In this document: in pieces, positions 11,701-21,560 of the stretch | Numbering within the stretch: position 1 is the stretch's first letter | Layout: each line of letters opens with the position of its first letter | Assembly: GCA_050084985.1 (NCBI GenBank) | Contig: JBITNC010000001.1 | Coordinates: forward strand, 141,546,001-141,610,000 | From: Nageia nagi | Lineage: Eukaryota > Pinophyta | Direction: 5' to 3' | Length of the DNA stretch: 64,000 bases | Position numbers and translations under genes: made by a program | Notes under the pieces: generated by a model | What the model was told of the DNA's origin: nothing | The model's input: the letters and a program-made list of their open reading frames with translations, nothing else | Database searches by the model: none

Positions 11701-12620
11701 AAACAAAGGCTGAGTTAGATAATGCAAATCAAACTATTCAAGATCTTAAAGCTTAATTTGTAGTTATAAAAGGCCAAAAGGTTAAGCAAGTTAGAGGTTG
11801 AGTTGCAAACTATCATAGTAGCTAACAAAGTATTATATGATGATAATTCAAAACTATTGCTGTTAATAAAAGGATTTCAAAAATTCTTGGTGGAGTAAGT
11901 AAGAGATAGGATGGTGACCTTATCATATTTAAATTTGTTAAAAGAATAGACACTACAAACCATAAAGCAATTCAACATGCAAACCAATCTCCACTAGTTG
12001 GATCTAGATATACCGAGATCAGTGATTAAGAAAATGCAAAGTTGGTTGAGATTCTTGACTAAGAAAGACATAGCTACCATTACTCTTAGGACAAAATTAT
12101 CATATTTGAGAAGGATTCAAGATATAGGTGAACTCCAATATTTGGTGTTTAATATGGACATTGGTAAACACTAGCTCACAATAGAGCTAAGATTTATTAA
12201 CAATTTTTTTAATTCTTTGATTGAAATGAAATCTCCTAAATTATGGGAAGAATAGAATATATAAGGTAGTGCTGCTAGTTGGGTAGCCAATACCATTCAT
12301 TTTTTTGAGCAATACTTTTTTAAGAAGCAAATATTATATTTACAATAAATAAATGACCTTACTCAAGAAGTAATCATAATGTTCTTGCATGTCGGTAGGC
12401 TAGAGAATGTTCTGATAGGTTTCGGAGTAGATACTATAAAGATTCAAGCATCCCTATTCTATCATAAGTTGACATCAAGACCTTAAATATTTGAATAAAA
12501 AGATGCATCTCTTCCTCCTAGCAGAGCTGATTCCACCACTTAAGACCTCTACCAAATCTACATTTGAATAGGCTACTAGAAGTAGCAAGTAGTGGGTCCT
12601 ATTCTCCAGTAGGCAAAGAC
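8751..12620 (+). pseudogene. Long additional ORF 3' of pol (aORF), unknown function
   Basis: A decayed reading frame of roughly 1,250 codons follows the integrase. It starts at an ATG at 8,751 (MNYDSQMQTRGSKKS). The best stretch, 9,444-9,974, encodes 176 aa without a stop, including KLDDWYFLKDHIVIMRYGYF. A domain with the pattern NLGWDPNKIHYFIKF follows near 10,390, then an acidic run (11,040-11,160, rich in DD and DED) and a predicted coiled coil (11,470-11,760, many K/E/L heptads). The end near 12,620 reads RATRR-LYYFKITL. The minus-strand gypsy family has a similar ORF in the same place (25,000-28,660). Extra ORFs in this position are known in plant Tat/Athila elements; the biochemical role is not established. 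Confidence 0.6.
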
Positions 12621-12788
12621 CCCAAGAGCTACCAGAAGATTATATTATTTCAAAATTACACTCTAGGTTGGGGTAACATACTATCATTCTTTTTAATTTT
12701 TTTTTTAAAAATTATTTTTATTCCAACTTTCTTCCTTTTAAAATTAAATTTGAGTCTTCTATTAGCCCTAAGATTGAAGAATTTTAGG
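12621..12788 (+). other. Short untranslated segment before the 3' LTR
   Basis: T-rich then mixed sequence between the additional ORF and the LTR. No clean polypurine tract is left; gattgaagaa at about 12,772 is the only purine-rich candidate. Confidence 0.35.
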
Positions 12789-14476
12789 TGTTGTTAAGAT
12801 CTAACTATTGTATGTATAATCTGGCTATTGTATATATGGGTCCTTATCTTTGATATTTTTATTTTGTAAATTAATAGTTAAAGTGGACTAGGTGTTGTAA
12901 TAATTCATGGGGATTAATCTTAAGTCATTTTAATAGTCAAATGGGGTGAGAACTATATCTATAAAAGAATTATGTATATGAAGTGAAAAATTTAAGAAAG
13001 TGTCTGGGAGTTGTACATACAATGTTTGAGAGTTGTAAATATATTGTTCAAGAGTTTTTATAAATATAAGTCCAAGTTATGTCAAAGTAATTAGTAGGAG
13101 GTGCCCAGAAGCAAATAAAGCCCATCAATTTTGAGTGATGATGTCAGAACTTTTGGTTAATATCAATGGGTCCCAAAATAAATAATGATGGGTGATGATT
13201 CAAGAAGATCCCAAATAGAGCCCACCAATTTTGAATGATTATGTTAGAAATTTTGGCTAAAATTTGTGGGTCCCAAAATAAGTAATGGCAGGTGATGCTT
13301 CAAGAAAATCCCAAATAGAGCCTATTGATTTTGAGTGATGATATCAAAACTTTTGGCTAAAATTAGCGGGTACTAAAAAGAGCCAGTTCATCAACAAAAC
13401 TTAGAGAAAAAAATAATACTCGCTAGACTAAGGTAAAAGTAATGGATAATAAGTAACACTCGAGTTCACTTGATCTTAAGTGTTTAACCCTTGAGGCCCT
13501 ATTAATGTGTCTACTTTGACTTAATTCTACATAATAGTGGTAGTTTCTTCACAAAATAGGTTAATATACTATTCAAAACCCTCCATTACTCTATTCATTT
13601 AAGAACTATAGTATGGATTATCAATGGTTGTAGAGAAGTAGATAGCTATCGATAGAACACAATGCCAGGTCGTATCTATTAGACTATAGATAAGTACTTT
13701 TTCAATCAGCTATAGCACCATCTTCAATCAACTATAGGGCCAAAGAAGTAGTAAAGAACATGTCAAGAGGATTACGACTCAATGAATATGATTTTTTAGA
13801 AAATTCAAATTCTCAGATAGTCATGCTGTTGGTACTTATTCACTATGTAATCTAACATAGTTGTAAAATTTATTGTAAATAGTTTTATTTGCCTATTTCA
13901 ATCAAGATGAGTAATTATGTATATTAATGATAGACAATAACCCAATAGGGCATGCAAATGTATAAATAGTAAATTGTTAGAAATCAAAGAGGTTGAACAT
14001 TCTAGCAAGTTTGCCCATGTTTGTAAGATACTTTCATATATGATAATGCAAATAGATAATGCTTTGCCCTTCTACAACAAGCGACTATTTATTGCTTTTG
14101 TAAATATTATGTATGAGATGATATCTTAAGTTTTGGTTATGTATTGTGATTATAAGACCCCAAGGGTAAGATAGCTCACCATTCTTAATCTTGGTTATGG
14201 ATTGCTACCTATGTTGCAATGCCCAAGCTATGAAGTTCTTGCTTTAGTTTTAGTTTAATTTGTTAATCTCTTTCCTATAAATCTACCTTTTATCTCTCTT
14301 CTATTACTTTTAACCTTGATAATAGATAGGAACTGACTTATAACCCAAAGATTGAATAGAAAAAACAACACAAGTGTATTCCCACCACCTTTTGCTCTTT
14401 CAAGAAACCTACTATTATGGGTAACAGAGAACTCAGCCAGACCAAACCTTTTAAGATTACATTATATCGATCAACA
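12789..14476 (+). repeat. 3' LTR of the plus-strand gypsy element
   Basis: Begins TGTTG (12,789) and ends CAACA (14,472-14,476), a matched 5-bp inverted terminal pair, giving 1,688 bp. A TATA-like ctataaaag sits near 12,959, about 170 bases in, as expected for an LTR promoter. It contains a 100-bp tandem repeat. Right of the end, the sequence from GAGAT onward is the same as at the start of unit 2 (from about 40,843), which independently fixes the boundary. Confidence 0.7.
13110..13384 (+). repeat. Tandem repeat, 100-bp period, about 2.7 copies, inside LTR
   Basis: The word gccca-caattttga recurs at 13,120, 13,220 and (degenerate) 13,320, exactly 100 bases apart. Each copy also holds a gggtcccaaaataa-type block and a tcaagaa-atccc block. 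Copies differ by a handful of bases. Such short arrays are common in LTR U3/R regions and may have tuned promoter strength. Confidence 0.85.
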
Positions 14477-14589
14477 GAGATGAACATTGGTGCTACCCCT
14501 AGAGTTAATGCTTAGATACATGTATATAACACTTAAAGAAAATAGAGATCAAATACCTACAAAAACCTTATTATTTTTAGTTAAAAAAT

Positions 14590-15150
14590 GACTTAGAAAT
14601 ATGTAAAATGCACCAAATATGATCTTCAAAAATCACCAATTTATTTCCCAATAATAATAATTTATGATTGAGGTAAATTTTTTGAATGTTTAAAAACTCA
14701 CTAAATTTAATAGAATTGCCTTTAAAATTTATATTTTTATATAAAAAATTAATTTTTCTTGATAAAAAACCTTAAGAAAATATATGCAGTAACCTCAATT
14801 TAAGTTTTAAAATTTTTCTACCATTAATATGAGCAAACTTTTCAGGCATAAGTAGCTACAATATTTACAAAAATTAGTGTCAAAATATAGGGTTTTAAAT
14901 ATAAATATTTTCCTACAAAATAAAAGAACCTTTAATTTTCAATAATTTTAAAGAAATATGATTTTCTAATTTTGTAAAAAATTAAGGTAAATAAAAACCA
15001 AACAAAACCTAGGGTTTCCAATGAAAACTCCATAGAAATTATGATGCTCTAAAATGAAAATTCTAGGTTTTATAAGACATGTATGAGTTCATAAATATAC
15101 AAACATTAACATAATTCACTAATTAAATTAAATAAAATATCTAAGAAATA
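14590..15150 (-). repeat. LTR-like block, left copy, unit 1
   Basis: Similar in direct orientation to 17,800-18,290, and to 40,960-41,500 in unit 2. Shared landmarks are an ATTAATAT-centred AT tract, a tagggtttt block and a cctagggtttcc-type block followed by aatgaaaactc. Confidence 0.5.
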
Positions 15151-15439
15151 TTAAAGAGAATAAATAATAATAAAATATGAAGCAATGATGTATCAACTAA
15201 AAATAATTAAGAATAATAATGATATAACAAAAGTAAATAATACCCTATCTATTATATCAAATTTAACACCTATGAGAAAGGGATCACAAGGGGTATAACT
15301 ATCACCATACCTAAATGATCATTCATATGCTCAGATTTGACTTGTCACTAGGATAAAACCTTATAATGCAAGATCCATTAATGAGGTAGATTGATGCAGA
15401 TAACTTCGGTAATACATAAATAATTAATAATGATAATGT

Positions 15440-16605
15440 TATGGGTGCATGCAAGAAGTTAGGTCCACTAAAAGTTGACATGGGTGGACTCAAATTTTTT
15501 TTATGTAGAATGGGATATCATTTTGTTTTGGGTTCCCAAACCAAAATGAAAATGGGATCTTGATATATGGTTTAGGAACTTTACCAAAATGGAATACTAT
15601 TTTATACAAAACAAGATCCTATTTTATAAAATAAGATCTCATTTTGAAAAAAAACAAATTCATACAAAATGAGATCCTATCTTTTCACATGGATCTATTG
15701 TACTTTAAATAATGTGATCTCAATATATAACTAGATCCTATCCTAAATTTAAAATCCTCTTACCTTTAGATTTTCCTTGTATTATGACTTGGGAGAGGCT
15801 CGATGAGCCAATTCTTAGCCTTAGACATGTACATGCAAGTTCCTATCAATGGCAACGAAAAAAGTGATGTTCAACATGTATTTGATAATCTTTTTTAGAG
15901 AATTATTTTACAAAATTAAAACACATTATAGATGAGAGTGTGTAGGTTTCAAATATATAATTTTCTTACAATTGAGTTATATTTTCTATTTTTCAATTAA
16001 TTTTCAATCAAAATTATCCATAAATTTGAAAAAGTGCGTTGCCTTATTATTTTTAAAAACTTTTTTATTTTTTTAGAATTATGGAAAAAATTATATGATA
16101 ACATTCTCCACGTAATTACTACATAAAAAATTCTAAAAATGAATAAATTTAGGTCAACTTATGCTGGCCCAATCAAAGCAGTGTTAAAAAATGTAATTAG
16201 GGCCAATAAAAATTTATAAAAAAAATTCATCAAAAAATTATGAAAAAATATTCTTAATATTCTTCAATGTCTTAACTATATTTTCCCAAAAGGATTTTAA
16301 TAAATACTTTAATTTAGGTCAAATTACATGTGGGTCCAACAATTATTGGTATGATCTTGAAATAATAAATTTTAAACAATGGTTTTTATAAATGCTTATC
16401 AGAATTTAATTTCTATCACATGGGTATTGGAATAAATTTCATGTTTGAAAACTAGACTTGGAGCACTACATTTTTACCGAAGTAACCTTTTCAAAATTCC
16501 ATCTCTAAGTGCTTCAAAGTTTGAGATCAATTGTAATCGAACTTAAAATCAAAGAAAAAGCATCCACTTTTTGGCAATAAAGTGGACCCATTTTCTTGCA
16601 CTTAC
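15440..16605 (+). mobile_element. Solo-LTR-like insertion present only in unit 1
   Basis: Absent from the matching place in unit 2 (about 41,795-41,803), where flanks corresponding to 15,430 and 16,607 are joined. Its sequence resembles, in inverted orientation, the terminal region of the minus-strand gypsy family (23,330-24,560): both have acaagaagttagg-like starts, a run of short A/T palindromic motifs, a ggtattggaataaat block, and an attccatctctaag block. It starts near TGCAAGAA and ends near TTCTTGCA. No coding was found, so it is most simply a solo LTR. A clean target-site duplication was not seen. Confidence 0.6.
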
Positions 16606-17069
16606 CTTTATTCTTCCTATAAGTTAGCCTTCACAATTCAAATTTCCAATAGTATAGAAAGTGCAAAAAGACTAATTTAGCATAGTAGTGAAAGATGAAT
16701 AACAAATGCTTATGTGATAACTAGATCCCAATCTCAATAGGTGGTGTAAAAAAAACCTAATCTTTTTTAGTATTTAAGCATAAATCAAGATAAGTCTAAT
16801 AGTATACTAATGTTACCCTACCTCTTTTTATAGGTTCAAAAACCATCATAATGTATTCATATAGAAGATCTTCGATGCTAGGGTTGTTGCACACAAAAAG
16901 AGAAACAACATTAGAAAATAATTTATGTTAGCTTAAATGATAATAATATAAGATATAATATTAAAATGAAACATATTACCAATTAATTAATGTAATAATT
17001 AATTTAGGATATTAGGTATCTAAATTAAATATCAACAAGATCATCATTTACATTTTCCTCATTTTTCTT

Positions 17070-17535
17070 TACTTCCCCTAAACATAGAAAGTAACTAATT
17101 TTGCTTTACTATGTTTTCCAAAATATTCTTCAAAGCTCATAATTATTCTATATTTTTCACTCTGTAATGCTCTTATGAAATTATGATTTTCTAAAATCCT
17201 ATGCAATGCTTCTCTCTTAATTTTAAATTGTTCCATTAACCAATCATTTTACTTATCTATTTTATCAAATAAATCTATCCACTTATCTACATTTTCTTCA
17301 ATATCAACTAATTATATTTGATTATAATCATCATTGTTATTGGCTAGTTCTTCATTCTTTTCCACTATTTTTGAATTTTCACTTTCATATTTATAATTAA
17401 ATTGAAACTGAGAATATGTACATGCTTGAACATTTGATATCTAGATTTCTTCTTATCTTGTTGTATTAATGCATGTAAATGCCTCACTTAATGGGATCTA
17501 TTCTAATTTCAAGGGGTTACCATACTCAACTTTGT
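17070..17535 (-). pseudogene. Unrecognised decayed ORF inside the LTR-type element
   Basis: Read on the minus strand from 17,535, with a few stops, it gives a hydrophilic protein rich in Asn, Glu and Lys: FNYKYESENSKIVEKNEEL, then ENVDKWIDLFDKIDK and EALHRILENHNFIRALQSEK. The unit 2 copy (42,240-42,745) keeps the same frame with many changes that preserve residue type, suggesting a real ancestral protein. No domain is recognised. Possibly a gag N-terminal or accessory region of the host element. Confidence 0.4.
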
Positions 17536-17799
17536 CATCTCTTTTATTTAATTTTAGAATTCAATAAAGCTTGGATATTTTCTCCTATAGTTGTGTTAGA
17601 TAACAATATCCAAAAATAACATATAACACAACACAAGATACATAAAAATAAATTGCAAATGCACCACATAATACACAACCTAATATGATAAATATAGTAC
17701 ATGTAATGCAAAACATGATATGATGAATGCAACATATGATATGCAACATAACATAGTAATCATAACACATCTTAGTCTTAATAATCTTTTCTATTCATG

Positions 17800-18290
17800 A
17801 TTTTCAAAAATGTACAAATGCAAGATCTAAGAGTTCAGAATAAAAAACAATTCATAAAATTTACCCAAAATGGAATTTTAAACTTTGCAAAATCACAAAA
17901 ATTTCCAATTGTATTTATCTATGGTTTGGGAAAAAGTTTTTAATGTAAGATCTCTTCCAATTCAACAAAATAACCTTCAAAATCTAGGTTTTTTTTTTAG
18001 TAAAAAATATTAAAAAAATATAAATTCCTTAATTTTCTAATAATTCCCAAATAATATAATTTTCTAATTTCATAGAAAATTAATGCAACCAATAAGCCAA
18101 TATAAACCTAGGATTTGTAATGAAAACTCTATATAAAATGCAATGCTTAACAAACTTGTGGTTTGTAAAAAAATATTGAGTTCATCAATTTTGTTAATAC
18201 TAAAAAATGATTTTAGTCAATTAATAATATTACTTATAATATTATTATAATATCAAATCAAAATCTAAAAGTATACATACATGTCATTCT
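17800..18290 (-). repeat. LTR-like block, right copy, unit 1
   Basis: Direct-orientation partner of 14,590-15,150; its unit 2 counterpart is 43,030-43,470. The blocks tatggtttggg, aattttctaattt, cctagg-ttt, aatgaaaactc and attgagttcatc occur in the same order as in the left copy. Confidence 0.5.
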
Positions 18291-18600
18291 TAACTGAATT
18301 GTAAGAACGAAGATAGTTTTTTCCTTGAAGAGGTTCATGTAGATATTCCTTTAAAGTTTGGATATCTTTCTTTAATGCTCATAATATATTAGTGCATGAA
18401 TCTCCTCAATATCTCAACCCAAAATCCAAATTGATCATCCAAGTCTAAACCTAGAACAAGCCTTAATCTAACAATAATAATGAAAGGATAAAGGAAGTGA
18501 TAACAATAGGGCACATAGATCATGATTTGATAGGTGGTGCCTAAAAATATTAATAAATGTAATTTCCATTGTGGCCTAGAATATTGAAGCACATTAGTTT

Positions 18601-19560
18601 CAGCAAATTACATAGTAAACAAATTGAATTTTTTACCACTAGGAGATGATTATTTATAGTGGTTAAGTTCTCATGTAAGCACATAATCATTTTTTGAGCT
18701 TTAACAAAGCATGCAAGATTATTCTTATTAAACCCATCAAATTCTATGCTAAAGGTACTAGCAGAAGAAAAAACTTTAAAGTTAGTGGTAAGAATATCCC
18801 CATCTATTGTGTTGTTTATAGAGAATTTGGTTTGTCTCCTTTATGTTATTATGGTGTTCTTAATTATTATTATTAGGTATATAGTCTCCAAGTTTTTGAT
18901 AGCCCCACTCACCTTGTATTGTGTTTAGGTTACCTCACTGGTTTTGCAACATATTTTATTTACAAATTTTATATTATACCACCAACAATATGCCCTTTCA
19001 TTGTAAAATAGTTTTACTATGTTAATTCATTTTTTTTTTAATTTACCAAAAAACAAAAATAAAACAAACTCAAAGGGCTTAATTTGTTGGTGGAGACATC
19101 TAATTTGGGTGTGAAGACTCAAGTTCAAGTTTTAAGGGCTTGTGTAATCAAGAATATATCGCACTAGTACTATTCAATACCTAAACAATGTTATATTAAA
19201 AGTGAGGAACATAATTCAAATCCATGAAAAGGTATCTAAAATTGTAACGAACTGAAAAAATATAAATATAAATAAAAACATAAAATCATTTAAAAAAACT
19301 AAATATTTTAATTTATATAAATAAAATTATAATAGATAAACTATATCCATAATACTTTTGTTTCCCATACTAAATAACATATATAATAAAAAATTAAAAC
19401 AAACCTTTAAAAGAAATATGTAATTGATATGAATTTGATATAACGAAACAAATTAATATTTTCTTTTTTCTTTTTTAAATAAAAATTATAGATGAATTCA
19501 ATATAATGTTATTGAATCGAATTCTCATGTCACATTAGTTGCATATGCTTCTACCCAGAA
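18601..19560. other. Intergenic region upstream of the first NAA10-like gene
   Basis: AT-rich with small incidental open frames (18,694-18,928) that show no recognisable domain. The last 60 bases (from about 19,500) resemble the sequence just upstream of the gene at 58,890 (shared ttgcat-tgcttctac-cagaatcgaa), so a promoter or 5' leader probably lies here. No convincing TATA element was assigned. Confidence 0.45.
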
Positions 19561-19665
19561 TCGAATTGCAGAACGAGCTCTGAATATTAGAGGAGGGAAA
19601 GGTGTCCGACTGTTGGCTCAAAACAATAATCTGTGTTAAAACATTGAAAACAAGAATTGCCAACT

Positions 19666-20247
19666 ATGGTTTCCATTCGACAGGCAACCCCAGCGGATTT
19701 GCCTGGAATCGAGACATGCTCTTGGATGTGCCTGGGCGAGACTTACAGCCCAACACTTTATGCCCAACACCTTCTTTCATGGCCTCAGCTTGCATATGTG
19801 GCCGAGGATCGCAGCAACAAAATTGTGGGTTACATGCTCGGGATGATGGACAACGAGAAGGAGGAAGAGGAACTGGAAGAGGAAGAAGAATATGGAGAGG
19901 AAGATTACAGAAGATATTTTTGGGACACATATTATGGGAAGATTAATTCTCTGGCGGTTATGCGCCCTTACAGAAAGATGGGCATCGCAAGAAAGCTCAT
20001 GGAGGCAGCTCACATCGCCATTTCTAACGTCTATGGAGAGGGATATGCTTTTGTTCGCGTCAGTGCCATCAACCGGGCAGCCACGATTCTCTTTCATAAG
20101 ATGGATTACAGATTTTATCTGACGAAGCTCAACTTCTATGGTAACGGCGAGGACGCCTATGTGATGTTCAAGCAATTGTCGTTAGAGCAAGATTACAATA
20201 TCGTTACCACCACAGATAATTGGAAAGCTTCTTTCTTCAAAGAATGA
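19666..20247 (+). CDS. NAA10/ARD1-like N-terminal acetyltransferase (193 aa), intronless
   Basis: Probable catalytic subunit of the NatA type, which transfers acetyl from acetyl-CoA to protein N-termini at the ribosome. It is a GNAT-fold protein. The N-terminus is MVSIRQATPADLPGIETCSW, with E25 and Y27 at the positions equivalent to the substrate-site Glu and Tyr of NAA10; LLSWPQLAYVAED spans 36-48. The acetyl-CoA loop RKMGIA is at 103-108, within SLAVMRPYRKMGIARKLM. NRAA is at 137-140 and GEDAY at 161-165. Residues 62-82 form a Glu-rich insertion not seen in the other copies. The ATG at 19,666 was chosen because homology starts there and the gene at 58,890 has the same start. No introns are visible, although NAA10 genes usually have them, so it may be a retrocopy. 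Base composition is clearly richer in G+C than its surroundings. It could be diverged in specificity. Confidence 0.85.
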   Translation: MVSIRQATPADLPGIETCSWMCLGETYSPTLYAQHLLSWPQLAYVAEDRSNKIVGYMLGMMDNEKEEEELEEEEEYGEEDYRRYFWDTYYGKINSLAVMRPYRKMGIARKLMEAAHIAISNVYGEGYAFVRVSAINRAATILFHKMDYRFYLTKLNFYGNGEDAYVMFKQLSLEQDYNIVTTTDNWKASFFKE

Positions 20248-21560
20248 TAATAATTAGAAGGCTTTTCATTTTCTTCAGATCTTGACCTTGGAGGTGTAGG
20301 GACAATTTGTTTTCTTGATGCTAAAAAGTACGTTTATGTTGTTGCATCAAATCTGCAGTGTTTTCTTTGAAATGCAATCAACTTTTGTGGGAATTCGTAT
20401 ATCTTTTCTTATCTGTTAGAAGGAAAAAAAACGGATAGTGTGCAGTTGTATTCAACAGTGGTTCAATACTCTTATATAGTAAAATAAAGATGAGACTTCT
20501 TTTAAACACAGCCTGTGGAAAATTATGTGCACATTTCGTGTAGCCTGTAAAAGATTATTATCTTGCTTGGGTCTCCGTGAAGAAATTGATAAACAAATCT
20601 ATGTTGAAGCATTTTACTTTTCAATCCCTCCTGTTTCAATGTAAAAGAAATTCAATTGCTGTTTTATTTCACTGTATTTAAATGCTTCAGATATAGCATA
20701 AACATACATGAAGAAAGATGAAGTTTGTTATGATTCCGTTGCTTTATAAAATAGCAAGAAACTGATGTCTCTTTGGTCATTAGTATGTAGACTGGTGCGT
20801 TTAAAATAAATATTATATTTATTGTGGTGACTAAGAAGTGAAGAAAGATATATATATATATATATATGTTTATGTTATGTTATGTGCATGTGGTAAATAT
20901 ATTTAATAGATTTCCGGTTGGAGTTGTTAATTTATAAAATATATAAGGAAGAATTATAAACTATTTAGAGAGTATAATGTTTTTTTTCTTTAAAAGGTTT
21001 TTCTTAATTATTATATAATTTTAAGATAAAATAAATATAATATTTGTAAGTGATCGTTAGATGTTTAGGTAGTCTTTATTTTGTGATCTGCAAGCATTCT
21101 TATAATTTTAGTATGAATTACTTAGTATAGAACTATAGACGTTTAACAAAGTCTCAATATTTTAATATTTTCAAGTAATTGGAGATTGAGAATATTCATT
21201 AAATTGATAAAAATATAAGAAGCAGATATAATTATTTTAACCATGACTTCTAATAAGGAACTTTTAGATCTATTATTTAAAGTATAGATAAATATTTATG
21301 AAATTATTTTTATTACAAGCTAACATCTTTGATGAATTATATGAGTGACCACCATCAATGGTGTTATATTTATCTAACAACTCAACGTAGAGTTAATGGA
21401 AATGACATTAACCAATAGCATCGGTATCCCATAAATCCACACAAAAGCCTTCCCATGGCATATAATATGAAGAAAATAATAAGATAAACATAGATCAAAA
21501 TGATATTTTAAAATATAAAATATGATCTTCTTGTAGCTCCATCTGTACAAGAAAATATTT
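20248..21560 (+). other. 3' flank of the first NAA10-like gene
   Basis: Similar to the downstream regions at 37,418-38,230, 43,790-44,690 and 59,379-60,700. An AATAAA candidate polyadenylation signal is at 20,483-20,488. A block at 20,529-20,599 is strongly conserved in all four loci. A short TA repeat lies at 20,849-20,868. Weak similarity to 60,240-60,640 extends to about 21,560. Compared with the other loci this copy lacks about 35 bases near 20,405. Confidence 0.6.

Larger units (their letters stand above)
4279..14476 (+). mobile_element. Tat-like Ty3/gypsy element with post-pol ORF, 5' part missing
   Basis: The domain order on the plus strand is protease tail, archaeal-type RNase H, linker, RT, RNase H, integrase with GPY/F-like end, a spacer, a long additional ORF, and a 3' LTR (12,789-14,476). 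Dozens of stops show it is dead. Gag and the 5' LTR must lie left of the window beyond the nested copia element. The family is assigned from the extra RNase H and the long ORF after pol, both known in plant Tat-lineage elements. The element ends next to GAGAT (14,477-14,481), a plausible target-site duplication whose partner is off-window. Confidence 0.8.
14482..18600 (-). mobile_element. LTR-type element, probably minus strand, unit 1 copy
   Basis: Two directly repeated blocks (about 14,590-15,150 and 17,800-18,290) share words such as aattttctaattt, cctagg-ttt, aatgaaaactc and ttgagttcat, and behave like a diverged LTR pair. Between them is a decayed minus-strand coding stretch (17,070-17,535) and an unrelated insertion (15,440-16,605). 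In unit 2 the sequence continues left of the matching LTR edge into a gypsy gag on the minus strand, which favours minus orientation. The exact element type is not settled, and a tandem LTR-internal-LTR-internal arrangement is possible. Confidence 0.5.

Noticed and set aside
14482-14510. tRNA primer-binding site on the minus strand
   Set aside because: Only a loose match to known plant gypsy primer sites; kept as a possibility in the unit 2 description but too weak to call as a feature.
18694-18928. Two overlapping 60-codon open frames
   Set aside because: No recognisable domain; the equivalent region is missing from unit 2, so conservation cannot be tested.
19664-20175. Minus-strand open frames across the first NAA10-like gene
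   Set aside because: They are antisense to a gene with clear GNAT motifs on the plus strand and show no domain of their own.
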